DNA of 64,000 nucleotides from positions 19,637,606 to 19,701,605 of the forward strand of contig JABAKD010000020.1 of assembly GCA_012845835.1 (NCBI GenBank), read 5' to 3'. The stretch is from Undaria pinnatifida. Taxonomy: Eukaryota; Sar; Phaeophyceae; Laminariales; Alariaceae. Within the stretch, counting starts at the first letter, position 1, and each line of letters starts with the position of its first letter. The translations under genes and the position numbers were made by a program. Of the stretch, positions 47,536-57,849 are shown one piece after another. Under the pieces are notes generated by a model that searched no databases, was not told where the DNA came from, and worked only from the letters and a program-made list of their open reading frames with translations.

Positions 47536-47654
47536 GCCGAGCAAGAAACCAAAGAAAAGCTGGACCGTTCCGCAAGTAGGCTGGACCGTCCGACCCTGGA
47601 GATGCCAGGGATGCACCAACCGAGCGCTTTCAGCAAAAATATCTAAGTAAGTCT

Positions 47655-47960
47655 ATTACTCTGGTAGGGGGTGGGGAAGGAGGGGGCGTTGGGGGGTGGG
47701 GGGGGGGTGATTTGGGCTAAAGCATGGATGGCTAGAAAGATAATGAGGTGATATCAACTGCGTGGTAGTGTTTATTACTCTGGCAGATTTTGATTTTAGG
47801 TGGGACGTTTGAACAAGAGGGAGGGGGGGGGAAATATATATTATAAAAAATGAAAATACACTCAAGCTGTGAGATCGAAGATTTTGTCGAACTCATCTTT
47901 GCAAGCTGTGTGTGATACTCCGATCGCGCGTATTACGGGTTGTGTGTCCTCATTAAGGAT
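47655..47960 (-). repeat. Family E element, short-arm copy
   Basis: Poly-G tracts at 47693 and 47822 are followed by the core at 47860-47925 (ctcaagctgtgagatcgaagattttgtcg), in which the peptide frame is shifted by one base. Confidence 0.75.
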
Positions 47961-48599
47961 ATGTGGCAAGCACGGAGCACGGAGGCGGCGGGGGCAGAAA
48001 AAGCGGGGCAGCGGTCGATAGAATGATACAACGTGCTAAAGCTACAAGTACAACTACATCACGCATACAGAGTTACATTGCGCACGGCAGTTTGTTTAAT
48101 ACTGGTAGTTGATGATGTGTTCATGACATTGTCTTCGAGGAAACCCCCGTAGAACCGGTACTTCGCGATATTAATGCTGTACAACACCAGGCACGTACGA
48201 GTACGTACGGCTTTATCTATTTACGAGTGTTGCGCGGATCACGATGTCCTACGAATCGAAACTTTAGAATACCAGTACGAGCCGATACACAGCCTGGGTA
48301 GCGTCATACATTCCCCTCGATCAAGGTTTGTTTATGTTTGTCCTGCACAGGCAGGTGTATATCATGCATGCTCAATTTGAACGTCGACGACAAACAATGC
48401 CCGTGCGTGTGGGAGAACGACGACGGAGCAATGTTATTAACAGTCCTCATGTTCACATTCAGCATTGAGAGGATTGAGAGGGGGGTACTGGTATGTATGT
48501 AACGCATTCGGGGCTGCCAACAGCGCCAACTGAGGCAATGCCTATCCTCGCTTCTAGAACAATTACGTACGAAACTTTATTGAAGTAAAGGGTATCATT
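47961..48599. other. No gene recognised
   Basis: Short frames only, with no repeat family recognised apart from the flanking family E and microsatellites. Confidence 0.4.
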
Positions 48600-48875
48600 A
48601 CGTATACTACTACTACTACTACTACCACTACTACTACCACTACTACTACTATTAATACTCCTGCTACTACTACTAATATTAATACTACAAATATTAATAC
48701 TACTACTGCTACTACTACTACTACTACTACTGCTGCTGCTGTGTCGTACAAATGAACTCATGCTATTATTAATGGATTATTACTTGGAAGTAGCTGCCGT
48801 TACCGTCGTCATCATCATCATCATCACCATCACCATCATCATCATGATCATCATCATGATGGTCATCATCATCCT
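48600..48875. repeat. CTA/ACT and CAT microsatellites
   Basis: Interrupted act/cta repeats lie at 48603-48745, and cat/atc repeats at 48808-48875. They create spurious Ser- and Val-rich frames. Confidence 0.95.
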
Positions 48876-48949
48876 TAGCGGGGCGGCAGTTATTAAGGTA
48901 CGCGTGTTGCACTACAGATACAAGTAGTAGCTCCAAGTACCTGGTAGAC

Positions 48950-49374
48950 TATACCTACTGGCTGCAGTACAACAGAAAGAAGAAGAGCAAAAAACACGAC
49001 GAAAACGTCGACACAAAAATATCAAACACGTTTTTCGGCTGACGCAATGCAACGCAGAGTGCAATGGCAACGCCCAGCAGTTTTATTTCTTGTGGGCTAT
49101 CCGCAACAATCGCCGCACACACATCCGAGGTCGATCGAGATCTGTGCTGGTAAAAATAACGGCCGATGGTGCAAGCCGGTTGTTTGGTGCGCGGAGAGAT
49201 GCGCAGCAGCGGCACAGCCTCGTCTGTCGGCAGTACCACAGCCTACCAAAACGGCGGCTTTGGGAAGGTCTCGTCGAGGCCGTTCTACTATATAACGCCG
49301 GGGGGGAGGCGCACACAACGGAAACAATGGTGGCTTGCTTGGGAAGATCCCGTCGATACCTATTAATATATCAT
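48950..49374. other. No confident gene
   Basis: Overlapping frames are open on both strands (up to 118 codons on the plus strand, running into the family E core at 49375). None shows a recognisable domain. Confidence 0.35.
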
Positions 49375-49440
49375 TCTGTCATTGACCCGAACTTCGTCGA
49401 ACTCACGGCTGAGGTCCATAAAATATTTGTATACTTCGAA
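49375..49440 (+). repeat. Family E core repeat
   Basis: cattgacccgaacttcgtcgaactcacggctgaggtcc encodes VIDPNFVELTAEVHKIFV. The start codon is replaced by a valine codon. Confidence 0.75.
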
Positions 49441-49484
49441 GTATAAAATATCACAACGATGGACGACGCTTCCTTTACGACGAA

Positions 49485-49600
49485 AGGTAAGACCCATAGC
49501 GGCCCCGCAGCCAGTCCAGCTCGGGTGCGTCACCCTCTTGGATACGGGGCCACCACAGGCGTCCATCAATAGCCGCGCTCTGGACAGTACGAGGGGCGAC
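49485..49600 (+). pseudogene. Possible retroelement aspartic-protease fragment
   Basis: One plus frame reads PVQLGCVTLLDTGPPQASIN. LLDTG followed by small residues is the shape of a retropepsin active site (D-T/S-G). It is only ~40 codons, ends in family C sequence, and has no neighbouring pol domains, so it is a tentative relic. Confidence 0.25.
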
Positions 49601-49644
49601 CTCTGGAGGTCACCGTGAGCACCGCACTCCCCAGGGGATACTCC

Positions 49645-49885
49645 AGGCGCGAGAAGTGAGACGTATGCACCGGTCTGGACCTGGCACATCGTAGACTGAC
49701 TCCCGATTTCACTTTTATATGTTTCTGGTGGAGGCATGACTTGCGTCAGCTGTGATGTAGACTATGCGTGTACCACCTTAGGTTTGTGTTTTTTCCCTGG
49801 GGTATTCCTCAGCTCCAGAGTGACTGGAGCCTGTCCTGAGACCACGGACTTGATTATGCGAGTTGATGTGAGAACAACAACAGCA
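49645..49885. mobile_element. Retroposon family C, truncated copy
   Basis: It starts inside the element (ccaggcgcgagaagtgagacg) and runs to the short AAC tail at 49873-49885. The T-rich half is missing. Confidence 0.8.
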
Positions 49886-50980
49886 CAAATTACCTACTCT
49901 GTACTTCGTCTGAGGTGTGTGAGGGCGTGATATCTCGTGTGTTACGAGGTATATGATGGGTGCAGAAACAGGCAAAAGCCCCAACGGAAACGTACTTTCG
50001 TGTTTTCATTATCTCTAGACTAGGTATTTAAAAGCCCTGTTGTTGGAAACGTGTTCTCGCCGTACTTGCGTTCTCTCTAGTACCTGGTATCTGTGGTTTA
50101 GACAGATAGGCGGGGATCAAACAAACACGCACAAGAGTCAGTGCGGGGTGCCCGTACAGCAGTATGCAACACCAGGTAAGAATCTGCTATTACTTCTGGC
50201 CAGGCTGGAATTTATTCTTACGTAAGGCAGGGTGTCCCACACTATTTTCAGCACAAAAGAGGCCAAGTTCATACCTACCTGGTACTTTCGTCTAAAACCC
50301 GAGCCTGACATTCTTCAAAACTTTCAAATTAGTAGACTAGTCTATAGACTATACCCGGTGATGCCGCGTGCTGTAAGTGCAAAACGCAACGCGTAATATT
50401 TGTAGATGCGTAGGGTTAGGGAAAGGTTCCGGTAAAGGGCAGCAACCCCCTCGACCTTCAGTTACAAAAACAAACATACCACTTTGTGCGCTCGCAAGTT
50501 GCTTGCAAGGCTCCATATGCTTGCCCGTGGAACAGGGGGGTGGGTGGGTGTACGGGGGCGTCGGGGGGGGGGGGATGTCGATGATACATCATAGAACGGA
50601 AACGTTGCTGACGTACGAGACTCAAGTCAGCGTTCTTCTAGATTGGTTCAAGATTTTAGCAGACAGGGCGGGTTTCATTCTATTCTATTTTTGTGTGTAC
50701 ACACAAGATGCATGAAGAAGCAGCAGCAGCGGCAGCAGAAAGCGACCAAGGGGAAAAAAACCCCACCCTCTGCAGCAGCGTAGATAGCAATGGGTTACAC
50801 CCCTAAATATACCAAAGCGTGCTCTAGTACGAGTACGCTGCTGCTGCAGCCAATATATAACATGCCGGTACGTACGAGCATGATTCCGAAACAACCATCA
50901 CCAGAGCGGAATCATCGCCGGCGGCAGTGTTATTCTTTTACGCAGTATAGACTATATTATAGTAGTGAAAAAAGACCCAC
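49886..50980. other. No gene recognised
   Basis: A poly-G run lies at 50565 and GCA repeats at 50720-50740. No coherent frame. Confidence 0.4.
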
Positions 50981-51711
50981 TTGTTCTTGTTTGAATCTAT
51001 GAGCAGCCGCTTGAGCTCCTCCCTCGTCTCCTCCGGCAGCACCCTCCAGGCCTGAAGTAGCACAGCAAGCAGGAGGGATGAACGCAAGAGGCAGGCGCGG
51101 CGTTGCTGTTGTTGTTGTTGTTGTTGTTGTTGGATTCTTGCTGAACTGACTGAGTTCGTGCGTTTGCACTACCACGACTACTTACTGCTGTGCACACATG
51201 ATACACGATGACTTCACTCACCACAATCATCATCGGGAAACAACATATTATACACGAAAAAAAAAACTGTAAACAATTCTGGGCTTGGGTCATGCCAACT
51301 AGAGGAAAGACACAGAGCAACGAATGCCACCCAAGCTGCGGTGCTCATCATGGCATGCTAGGGGGGGGGGGGCTCTCGAGCCTCCAAGCTTTGCGGTCTG
51401 TTTCTTTGATTTGGGGGGGGGGGTGCTTTCAAATCTTTCTGACTCGAACGGTTTTCACAACCCTCTCTGATTGAAGGGCTTGAAAAAAAATCATGTCATG
51501 TGTCGGCAGAGATAGACGTCACGAGGATCGACGGAGAGCAACCACCCACCTCGACAATGCAATTCATCGTCGCCTCGGGGGACACGCTCGCCACCCACGG
51601 CTGGGCTTTCCCCTCCACGAGGGGCCTGCTGGAGGGGTCCATAAGCTTCTCCGGCGTAACCGCGCTGAGAGGGCGCCCTCCGACTTGCTCCTTGATGGTC
51701 TTCATGTCGCA
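50981..51711 (-). CDS. Unidentified protein, two linked exons
   Basis: The exon 51711-51550 (54 codons, GCAG| before and GAG|GTGGGT after) reads CDMKTIKEQVGGRPLSAVTP, then KLMDPSSRPLVEGKAQPWVA and SVSPEATMNCIVE. The exon 51051-50981 (23 codons plus 2 bases, TTCAG| before and |GTGGGT after) reads AWRVLPEETREELKRLLIDS. Both are phase 0 at the junction, and composition is that of a soluble, partly helical protein. The second exon ends in phase 2, so the gene continues to lower coordinates, and a 5' part is expected above 51711; neither end was found. ATG 51705 could be a start if the first exon is initial. I recognise no family. An antisense frame on the plus strand is equally open but less protein-like. 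Confidence 0.5.
51100..51135. repeat. GTT microsatellite
   Basis: Eight to nine units of gttgtt. Confidence 0.95.
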
Positions 51712-52385
51712 CTGCTATCGGAAACGTATAGCGAACTTTTTGCCTTGCACCACGTTGATCTCTGAGACTGCTTGCCGAGAGTGTGCTGGGGGTAGGTTCC
51801 GAGGGGAGCTGGGACTGCCTGCTTGTAGGTGAAGCTGGGAGGGAGAGTGGGGTGGCAGGAGAGGGGGAGGGTGGACGGCACAGGTACGTGGCTTGTTGTA
51901 CGGTATGGGCGGCAGAAAAACTGAACTCGGATGAAGTGCGTGGCGTTGATCGTGGAACCAAACCAACTTTCATATGAACGTCGCTGATTCGTCGAAAGTT
52001 ACGCCGCAAAAAACAGTGGAAACCTGCGCGGGGCACAGGATACAGTTTATCGGCAGTGGCTAGACAGCACAATGCACAGACAGCAGAGTCAGTACGTCAG
52101 TATGTGCAGCAGGTTGGTCGCTAGATGTCGCTAGGTCGCGGGTGTCATATAGGAAGGATGCAACACCGCCAACCAACCACCATAGCAATCTTTTAATTCT
52201 TTCTTGCTTCCACCATCGTAAGTATGCGGGCCCCCGGAGCTGTTGATGCTCAACTTGTGTGTCACACGTCAATAGCACATCAAAATCATGAAAGGAATGG
52301 ACCCTGATTTGTTTTTTGAATCCATGATTCTTGCGCATGGTTGATGTGCATATGATCATGCGGACTCTGCCCTCTCTGCTGCTTG
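51712..52385. other. Possible upstream region of the preceding gene; no exon placed
   Basis: Open minus frames (for example 52359-52060) lack clear splice borders. A strong donor-like gtaagtatg lies on the plus strand at 52217, but no plus-strand exon is evident. Confidence 0.3.
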
Positions 52386-52613
52386 CTTTTTTTTTTTTTT
52401 TTTTTTTTTATCCTCCGGCGGATGGGGAAAAATAAAGCTTTAGCTCACCACACTTCCGCGTATTTTCATACGCGTCGTGTGTCGATTTAACTCAGTTGCT
52501 TTCGCAGCCCAACGCTAGCTGGCGCACCCTTCGAGTCCCATTGTAGGTATAGCGTAAGCTGTCCCTATCATTGGTCCTCGTTACAACCCCGGCAGCGCAA
52601 GCTGCCGTTGTAT
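52386..52613 (-). mobile_element. SINE-B, copy 2
   Basis: Poly-T from 52388 is followed by atcctccggcggatgggg, gcgtcgtgtgtcgatttaac, acccttcgagtcccattg and cggcagcgcaagctgccg. It is nearly identical to the copies at 21757 and 54213. Confidence 0.85.
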
Positions 52614-52954
52614 ACGGGTGCGTGTGTATGTCGACCCGGCCTGTCCCCTGAGGGTCAGGTTCGGTGGAGATAGCCACCCGGAATGTCATCTTTCCGGGTA
52701 GTGTGGGACTTGCGCAAGCTCACCCACTAACAAAACCCCTGGCCATGGGAGATAGCCTTCCGCCGGACTTGGTCCAGTTACGGTCCACCCTACCCATTCG
52801 GGCGTTGGTCCGTTGCTGTGCTGCTGCTGCTGCTGCTTGCTGTTGTTGGTGTCGTTGCTTGAAGCTTGTAAAAGGCTTACCCCGCCCTTGCGGATCAGAT
52901 TTTGAATCCAGACTCCTCCTCCTCCTGCAGCTGTTGCATACATACCTGTTATCA

Positions 52955-53593
52955 TTTTTTTTTTTTTTTTTCACACTTCTCTAGTCTATACTTTCCAGCT
53001 TCTGGACAAGCCGCGGTCAAGGAACATGCACAGAAGGGAGTGAGAGCAGCACCAGCAGTAGCAACGCACAGCAGCAGCAGCGGTGGCGGCTGCGGGGGGT
53101 GTCGTCCCTTTTTCCCCCCGATTCTTGCTTCTTTTCTTTTTCATCCTCCACAGGCGGATGGGGAAAAATAAAGCTTAATTTTACTAGTAGTCTAAGCTCA
53201 CCACACTTTCTTCCACTTATTATTTTCGTACACACGTCGTCTGTCGATATAATTCAATTGCCTTCGCAATCCAGCGCTAGGTGGCGTGTCCTTCGTTCGG
53301 TTCCCACTACAGCGATGGCGTGGTGAGCTGTCCCTATCGGCGGTCCTCGCTTGCCTTCAATTTTTATTGCGCATAAGGTTCAGCAATCCCACTGCTCGTC
53401 GATTTTTCATGGAGTGTAGTTGCTAACTCACGCTCTTCTCGCGCTTTTTCCGCAAGTCAATGTGAGCCTGTGTGAGCACAATAAAAAGTCCCTACGAATT
53501 TATACGAGTACAGTAAGCACTCGGAGAGACTCGAACTCACGAAACTGACCTATTAGACTACTACTGTATAGTACCAGGCTTGAGGATAACCAG
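52955..53593 (-). mobile_element. SINE-A interrupted by SINE-B
   Basis: SINE-A runs from poly-T 52955 (cttctggacaagccg) to the head at 53500-53590 (ctcgaactcacgaaactg). A SINE-B copy (53133-53350) interrupts its ttcttgcttcaattttt stretch, with gctt on both sides. A further ~75-bp block (53020-53095, rich in agcagc) is inserted in the tail. The box-A end is truncated. Confidence 0.8.
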
Positions 53594-53690
53594 ATATTCA
53601 TGCCTCCACCAGAAACATATAAAAAAAGTGAAATCGGGAGTCATCCTACGAAGTGCCAGGTCCATGCTGGTAGGCTATGCTCCCATTCTC
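53594..53690. repeat. Family C fragment, inverted
   Basis: atgcctccaccagaaacatata ... gccaggtccatgct is a piece of family C in the opposite orientation to the other copies, fused to the SINE-A end. Confidence 0.7.
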
Positions 53691-54129
53691 GACAAGAGCA
53701 CCAGCGAAAAGGATTTCTTTTGGAGTTCACTTGACGAGGTGGTCAAGGGGGTACCCAGTAGGGACCACCTACAATGTCCTGATGGACGCAAAATTTCAAT
53801 GCTCGTACGGGTATGGGCCCGGGTATGAGAGGGATCGTCGGGTGGACCGACAGCAAGGTATTAGGTGCATACATACGGACGTGACGAGCTGAACGACAAC
53901 GAAGAGCGACCATTGATTCACGCAACTGATAACAAACTCGCCCTCAACACGTACTATGCTACAGATGCTCGTGGTATATCGTACACGTTTCAGAGTTCTA
54001 ACCGAGGAAAGGCCCAGTACAAGTACAGGCTTGACTATTTCCTTCCTTTCTTTTTTCGTTTTTTGTTTCGCTTTTTCTCTTTTCTTTCCTTTCCTTTCGA
54101 TCATTTTATCTTTTTTTCTTTTCTTTGTT
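53691..54129. other. No gene recognised
   Basis: A CT-rich tract (tttctttcctttcc) at 54040-54135 leads into the family C copy. The open frames before it have no motif. Confidence 0.4.
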
Positions 54130-54730
54130 TTTTTTCTCCAATTAATTGACTTGCGTCTGTCGTGCGTATGCGTCGTGATAGATACTACGTGTAATATATA
54201 CATACGTGGTAGTTTTTTTTTTTTTTTTTTTTAATCCTCCGGCGGATGGGGAAAAATAAAGCTTTAGCTCACCACACTTCCGCGTATTTTCATACGCGTC
54301 GTGTGTCGATTTAACTCAGTTGCTTTCGCAGCCCAACGCTAGCTGGCGCACCCTTCGAGTCCCATTGTAGGTATAGCGTAAGCTGTGGTAGTCTTTCGTG
54401 GGTGGCCAGCGGTGTAGTCGGCTTCACCAGGCGTGAGTAATCTGTCCTGTGACCACGGACTTCATTATGCGAGTGAATGTGAGAACAACAACAAAACAAC
54501 TATGAGACGTATGCACCAGTAGACTATGGACCTGGCACATGGTAGGCTGACTCCCGATTTCACTTTTATATATTTCTGGTGGAGGCATGAATTGCGTCAG
54601 CTGTGTTATATGCGTGTACCACCTTGGGTTCAGTAGTGTGTTTTTTCCTGGGGTATTCCTCAGCTCCAGAGTAACTGGAACCTGTCCTGTGACCACGGAC
54701 TTGTTTATGCGAGTTTATGTGAGAACAACG

Positions 54731-54767
<37 letters not shown>

Positions 54768-54775
54768 CTGACAGG
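54130..54775. mobile_element. Retroposon family C, rearranged copy with nested SINE-B
   Basis: Family C starts at ctccaattaattgacttgcg. It is split by SINE-B 54213-54384, resumes at gtggtagtctttcgtggg, contains an out-of-order block (cctgtgaccacggacttcattatgcgag and an AAC run at 54430-54500), and ends in a 45-bp AAC array at 54727-54772. Confidence 0.8.
54213..54384 (-). mobile_element. SINE-B, nested copy with target-site duplication
   Basis: The 172-bp SINE is flanked by identical gtggtag at 54206-54212 and 54385-54391. The unsplit form of this target is visible in the other family C copies (acgtggtagtcttt). That is direct evidence of retroposition. Confidence 0.9.
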
Positions 54776-54779
54776 GCAA

Positions 54780-55880
54780 GTGGATAGACGATTGATACGT
54801 AATGAAACTGTGCGGACCCCACCTAAGGAGAACGCTGAGTCGGACCACAATCTCGTAATCGCAAATATTCGCCTTTTGGGCCGCATCGCACCACATCGTC
54901 CAAAGAGTCATGAAAAACCGGCGAGCTATTGATCTACCAAGATTAATGGCGGACCCGCATCTCCGGATGAAATTGCAAAACGCGAGAGCAGCCAAGCTTG
55001 CCTCCCCGATGATACTCGGTACTAATGCCGGAAGCGTTGATGACATGACCTCATTTCTGACCGAGACGCTACTGTCGAATGCGGCCGACAAAGCGCCCCC
55101 TATTCGGCCCAAACAAGTACCGAGGGGCTGGTGTGCGACCGAGGAGACGAACGCGGAGTTGAACGCACGATGTCAGGATAGGGAAGACGCGAGGAAACGG
55201 GTCCGTTCTGCTCCAAACCATCGTGGTCTACGGCGAGCCTTGAAGGCGGCCACCAAACAGCTGAAACGCACGCGGGCGGAAGCTGTAGAGAGGTTCTTCG
55301 AAGATTACGTTAGCCAACTCGAAGGGCGTACAGGTATCCGAAAAAGTGATCAATTTGGCTTCTACAAACACCTCAGGGGGATGGATGTGGAAGGGAAGAG
55401 GGCGTTTAACTCGCAGTACATCAAAGACGAGGAAGGTCGATTGCTGCGGGATAATGCCCTCATCCGCGAGCGGTGGGTGAGGTGGTTTCACAAACTGCTT
55501 AACACCAAGTCGCCGACCCTTGACCCGAGCATTGAGGACGAGCTTAGGCGGTGGCCCCCGTGCAGACCACTGGACAATGTCACGTCCAGGTACGAAGTAG
55601 AGGAGGCGATCCGTGCGTTGGCGAACCGAAAGGCGGTAGGGCCCGATGGTCTCCCGGCCGAGGTCTTGAAGGTTTTGGCCGAAGAAGAATTGAACACTCT
55701 CGCCAAGTTCCACGATATCATCGTCGCTGCGTGGAGAGGAGGTGGCTTGCCGCAACAATGGAGAGATGCAACGATTAAGGTGCTTCACAAGAAGAAAGAC
55801 CGGACTGAGTGTGGCAGTTATCGTGGCATCTCCCTCGTGGCTCACGCCGGCAAAGTACTCCTTGAAGTCATCGGCTAGGA
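54780..55880 (+). mobile_element. LINE fragment: endonuclease end to start of reverse transcriptase
   Basis: 54830-54905 encodes ESDHNLVIANIRLLGRIAP, whose SDH is the last catalytic motif of the apurinic-type endonuclease domain. After a one-base frameshift, ATG 54910 to 55878 is open for 322 codons: a basic helical linker (LRRALKAATKQLKRTRAEAV), then KAVGPDGLPAEVLK and RGISLVAHAGKV, the opening motifs of the LINE reverse transcriptase. The catalytic FADD region is absent because sequence homology stops near 55876. It is a truncated, dead non-LTR retrotransposon, and it may be the partner that mobilised the SINEs. Confidence 0.85.
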
Positions 55881-56016
55881 TGGGCTTAAGATCCGGCGCG
55901 AAGAGGTTGACTGCGTTCCGGAGTTTTGTCTTCCACACGCGAACACCCTGCTGCCCCGAGAAGGTCCTAACGGCGTTCAGCATGCGGTGGAGCCCGGAGC
56001 TTGATGATTCCGCCAT
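55876..56016 (-). pseudogene. Possible retrotransposon Gag start, antisense to the LINE
   Basis: The minus frame from ATG 56016 reads MAESSSSGLHRMLNAVRTFS, then GQQGVRVWKTKLRNAVNLFA. The spacing F-x-G, several residues, W-K and a helix resembles the N-terminus of Copia-type Gag proteins. It runs into the LINE end, where homology changes. No LTR or primer-binding site was found above it, so this is a weak call. Confidence 0.3.
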
Positions 56017-57465
56017 CGCTGAAAGCCAGGGTCACACTCCCGGGCGCGGTCAGGTTTTCGGCACACGTACGACGCCCCGAGAGCGTGAAAAGGGTCGGCG
56101 CGCCTAAGAAGGATACGGTGCAATGCTACATAAGGGTAGGCTTAGTTCAGGTCGCAGCTCCGTAGCTCACGACCCACGTCCGGCGTTAGCTACCCAGCGT
56201 CCGCCCAGACCACTGCGCCCCGTCGAGCACAGCTTATCAACAACCGCAGGTGGCGAAACTGCGGTGTTGAGACGACGGATTAGCCAGCTCCGGCCTCGTC
56301 CTGCAGGTACATGGGCCAGATGCACTGCTGAGACTTGCCACGCGTCTTGCAGCGCAGAAGGCTGCTGCACGGATGCAAACAGGCCTGGTCAGATCCTCAG
56401 ACTACACACGCACCGATAGAAAAACCAGCGCGAGGAAGATATCTAGGACAGACCTACCTCGCGTATACCACAACACGCAGGTATACCTCGCGTATACTAC
56501 AACGCGCAGACAGATTTACGCGAACGGGTCACGTAGGTGCAGCGGCAGCAGGCGGCTACCAGCTAGCAATCGTATCCTCAGCCTACACACGCTACCAAGC
56601 CGGCAACTCGGTACGTGGGAGATATCTTGGATAGACTACGCCTCGCGAGAGAACCACGCGCAGGCGATTTCGGTCGCCTGTTAGTTACAGACACAAAGAA
56701 CACCGAGAACGGTGCGCCGCGCGCAGAACTAACAACCTGCACAACCCTACTCGCCGACCGAAATCAACGCCCAGAAGTTGTGCTCCCGAATGCTTTACAC
56801 AAACAGTAGCGTGCCGAAAGTGCAGCCGAGAGCCCAGGTGATCAGTCCGGGCCCAGTAAGCAAGCGGGTTGACTCACAGTGTGGCCTCCAGCAAAAAGCA
56901 GACTCCGGCAGTAGCTCCCCGCGGAAAAATATCCAACAATATCCATCCTGGAGGATCCAAAAATATCCAAATCCTGGAGGACGGGTGTGCTCTCAACAGC
57001 ACTCGGCGACAGCAGTAGACGCGCAGTCGCCGCAGGCCCCCACTCACACACACGAGGCTTCGTAACATGTCATTGATAATGTGTGATACAAAGACGAAGT
57101 GCTTCCGAGATGTATGTAGAGAAGAATCTGAAGATGTTGAATAATAGTACAACGGTGGCGCTTAATTTGGCCAATGCACACAGATATAAACCGCAGAGTT
57201 GCAGGAGCCCAGACGACGGCTGCTTCCCGGAGATAACCAGGACAGCTATGATCCGGAAAGATCTACAAGAGTGAGCCACACGAGAGAGTGAGCTACCTGG
57301 ATATCAAACGGAGAATCCTACGGAAGTAATTCCTCCGCACATATACGTACGTTGCACTCGAACCGACACATACATATGAGATCTACAATACACAAGAGCA
57401 GTGCTAACTGAACATTGACTCATAATATGGCTACCTGGTAGTATGTGCTAACCTTTCCATAACAG
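56017..57465. other. No gene recognised
   Basis: The phrase acctcgcgtata(c/t)(c/t)acaac is repeated at 56455-56510, and aatatccaa at 56930-56970. If the Gag-like start is real, a 5' LTR should lie here, but I could not delimit one. Confidence 0.35.
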
Positions 57466-57655
57466 AAACGGCTTGGATAATCGACAGGTCCGCCCATATA
57501 CCCGGCCGACCTGCTATCCCGCCGTCTCAGGGGGGGGAGTGTTATAAGGCTTAGTTTGGGTAAGCTATTGCTATTTTTGGTTAATCTTAACTAGTTGCGC
57601 AAGATTATCTTTTGCAAGTGGTCAAACGGACTAATACCCCACCCTATACCTTAGC
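57466..57655 (+). mobile_element. Truncated TRIM, 3' part
   Basis: Interior end (gacaggtccgcccatatacccggcc), purine tract and an LTR starting TGTTATAAGG at 57540. The LTR carries a ~35-bp insertion (ggttaatcttaactagttgcgc). Confidence 0.7.
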
Positions 57656-57849
57656 ATTGACCCAAAAGTAACATTTTGATTGTCGCCAGCATCTATCTGA
57701 ATACCTGGCTGTAAGTAACTGCCATGTATTTTATTTTTACATCGCCTTCAATGACATTATTACTACACAGCAGTATTTAGTAGAATAATTTTGATAGTTG
57801 AAGTGACAAAACCCCCCCGAAGAAAACCAATCACTGTGTTATTTTATTA

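Noticed and set aside
48459-48761. Ser-rich and Val-rich frames
   Set aside because: Products of the CTA/ACT microsatellite.
55228-55875. Minus-strand 262-codon frame continuing past the Gag-like start
   Set aside because: Beyond 55876 it is the shadow of the plus-strand LINE frame, which has clear reverse-transcriptase motifs.
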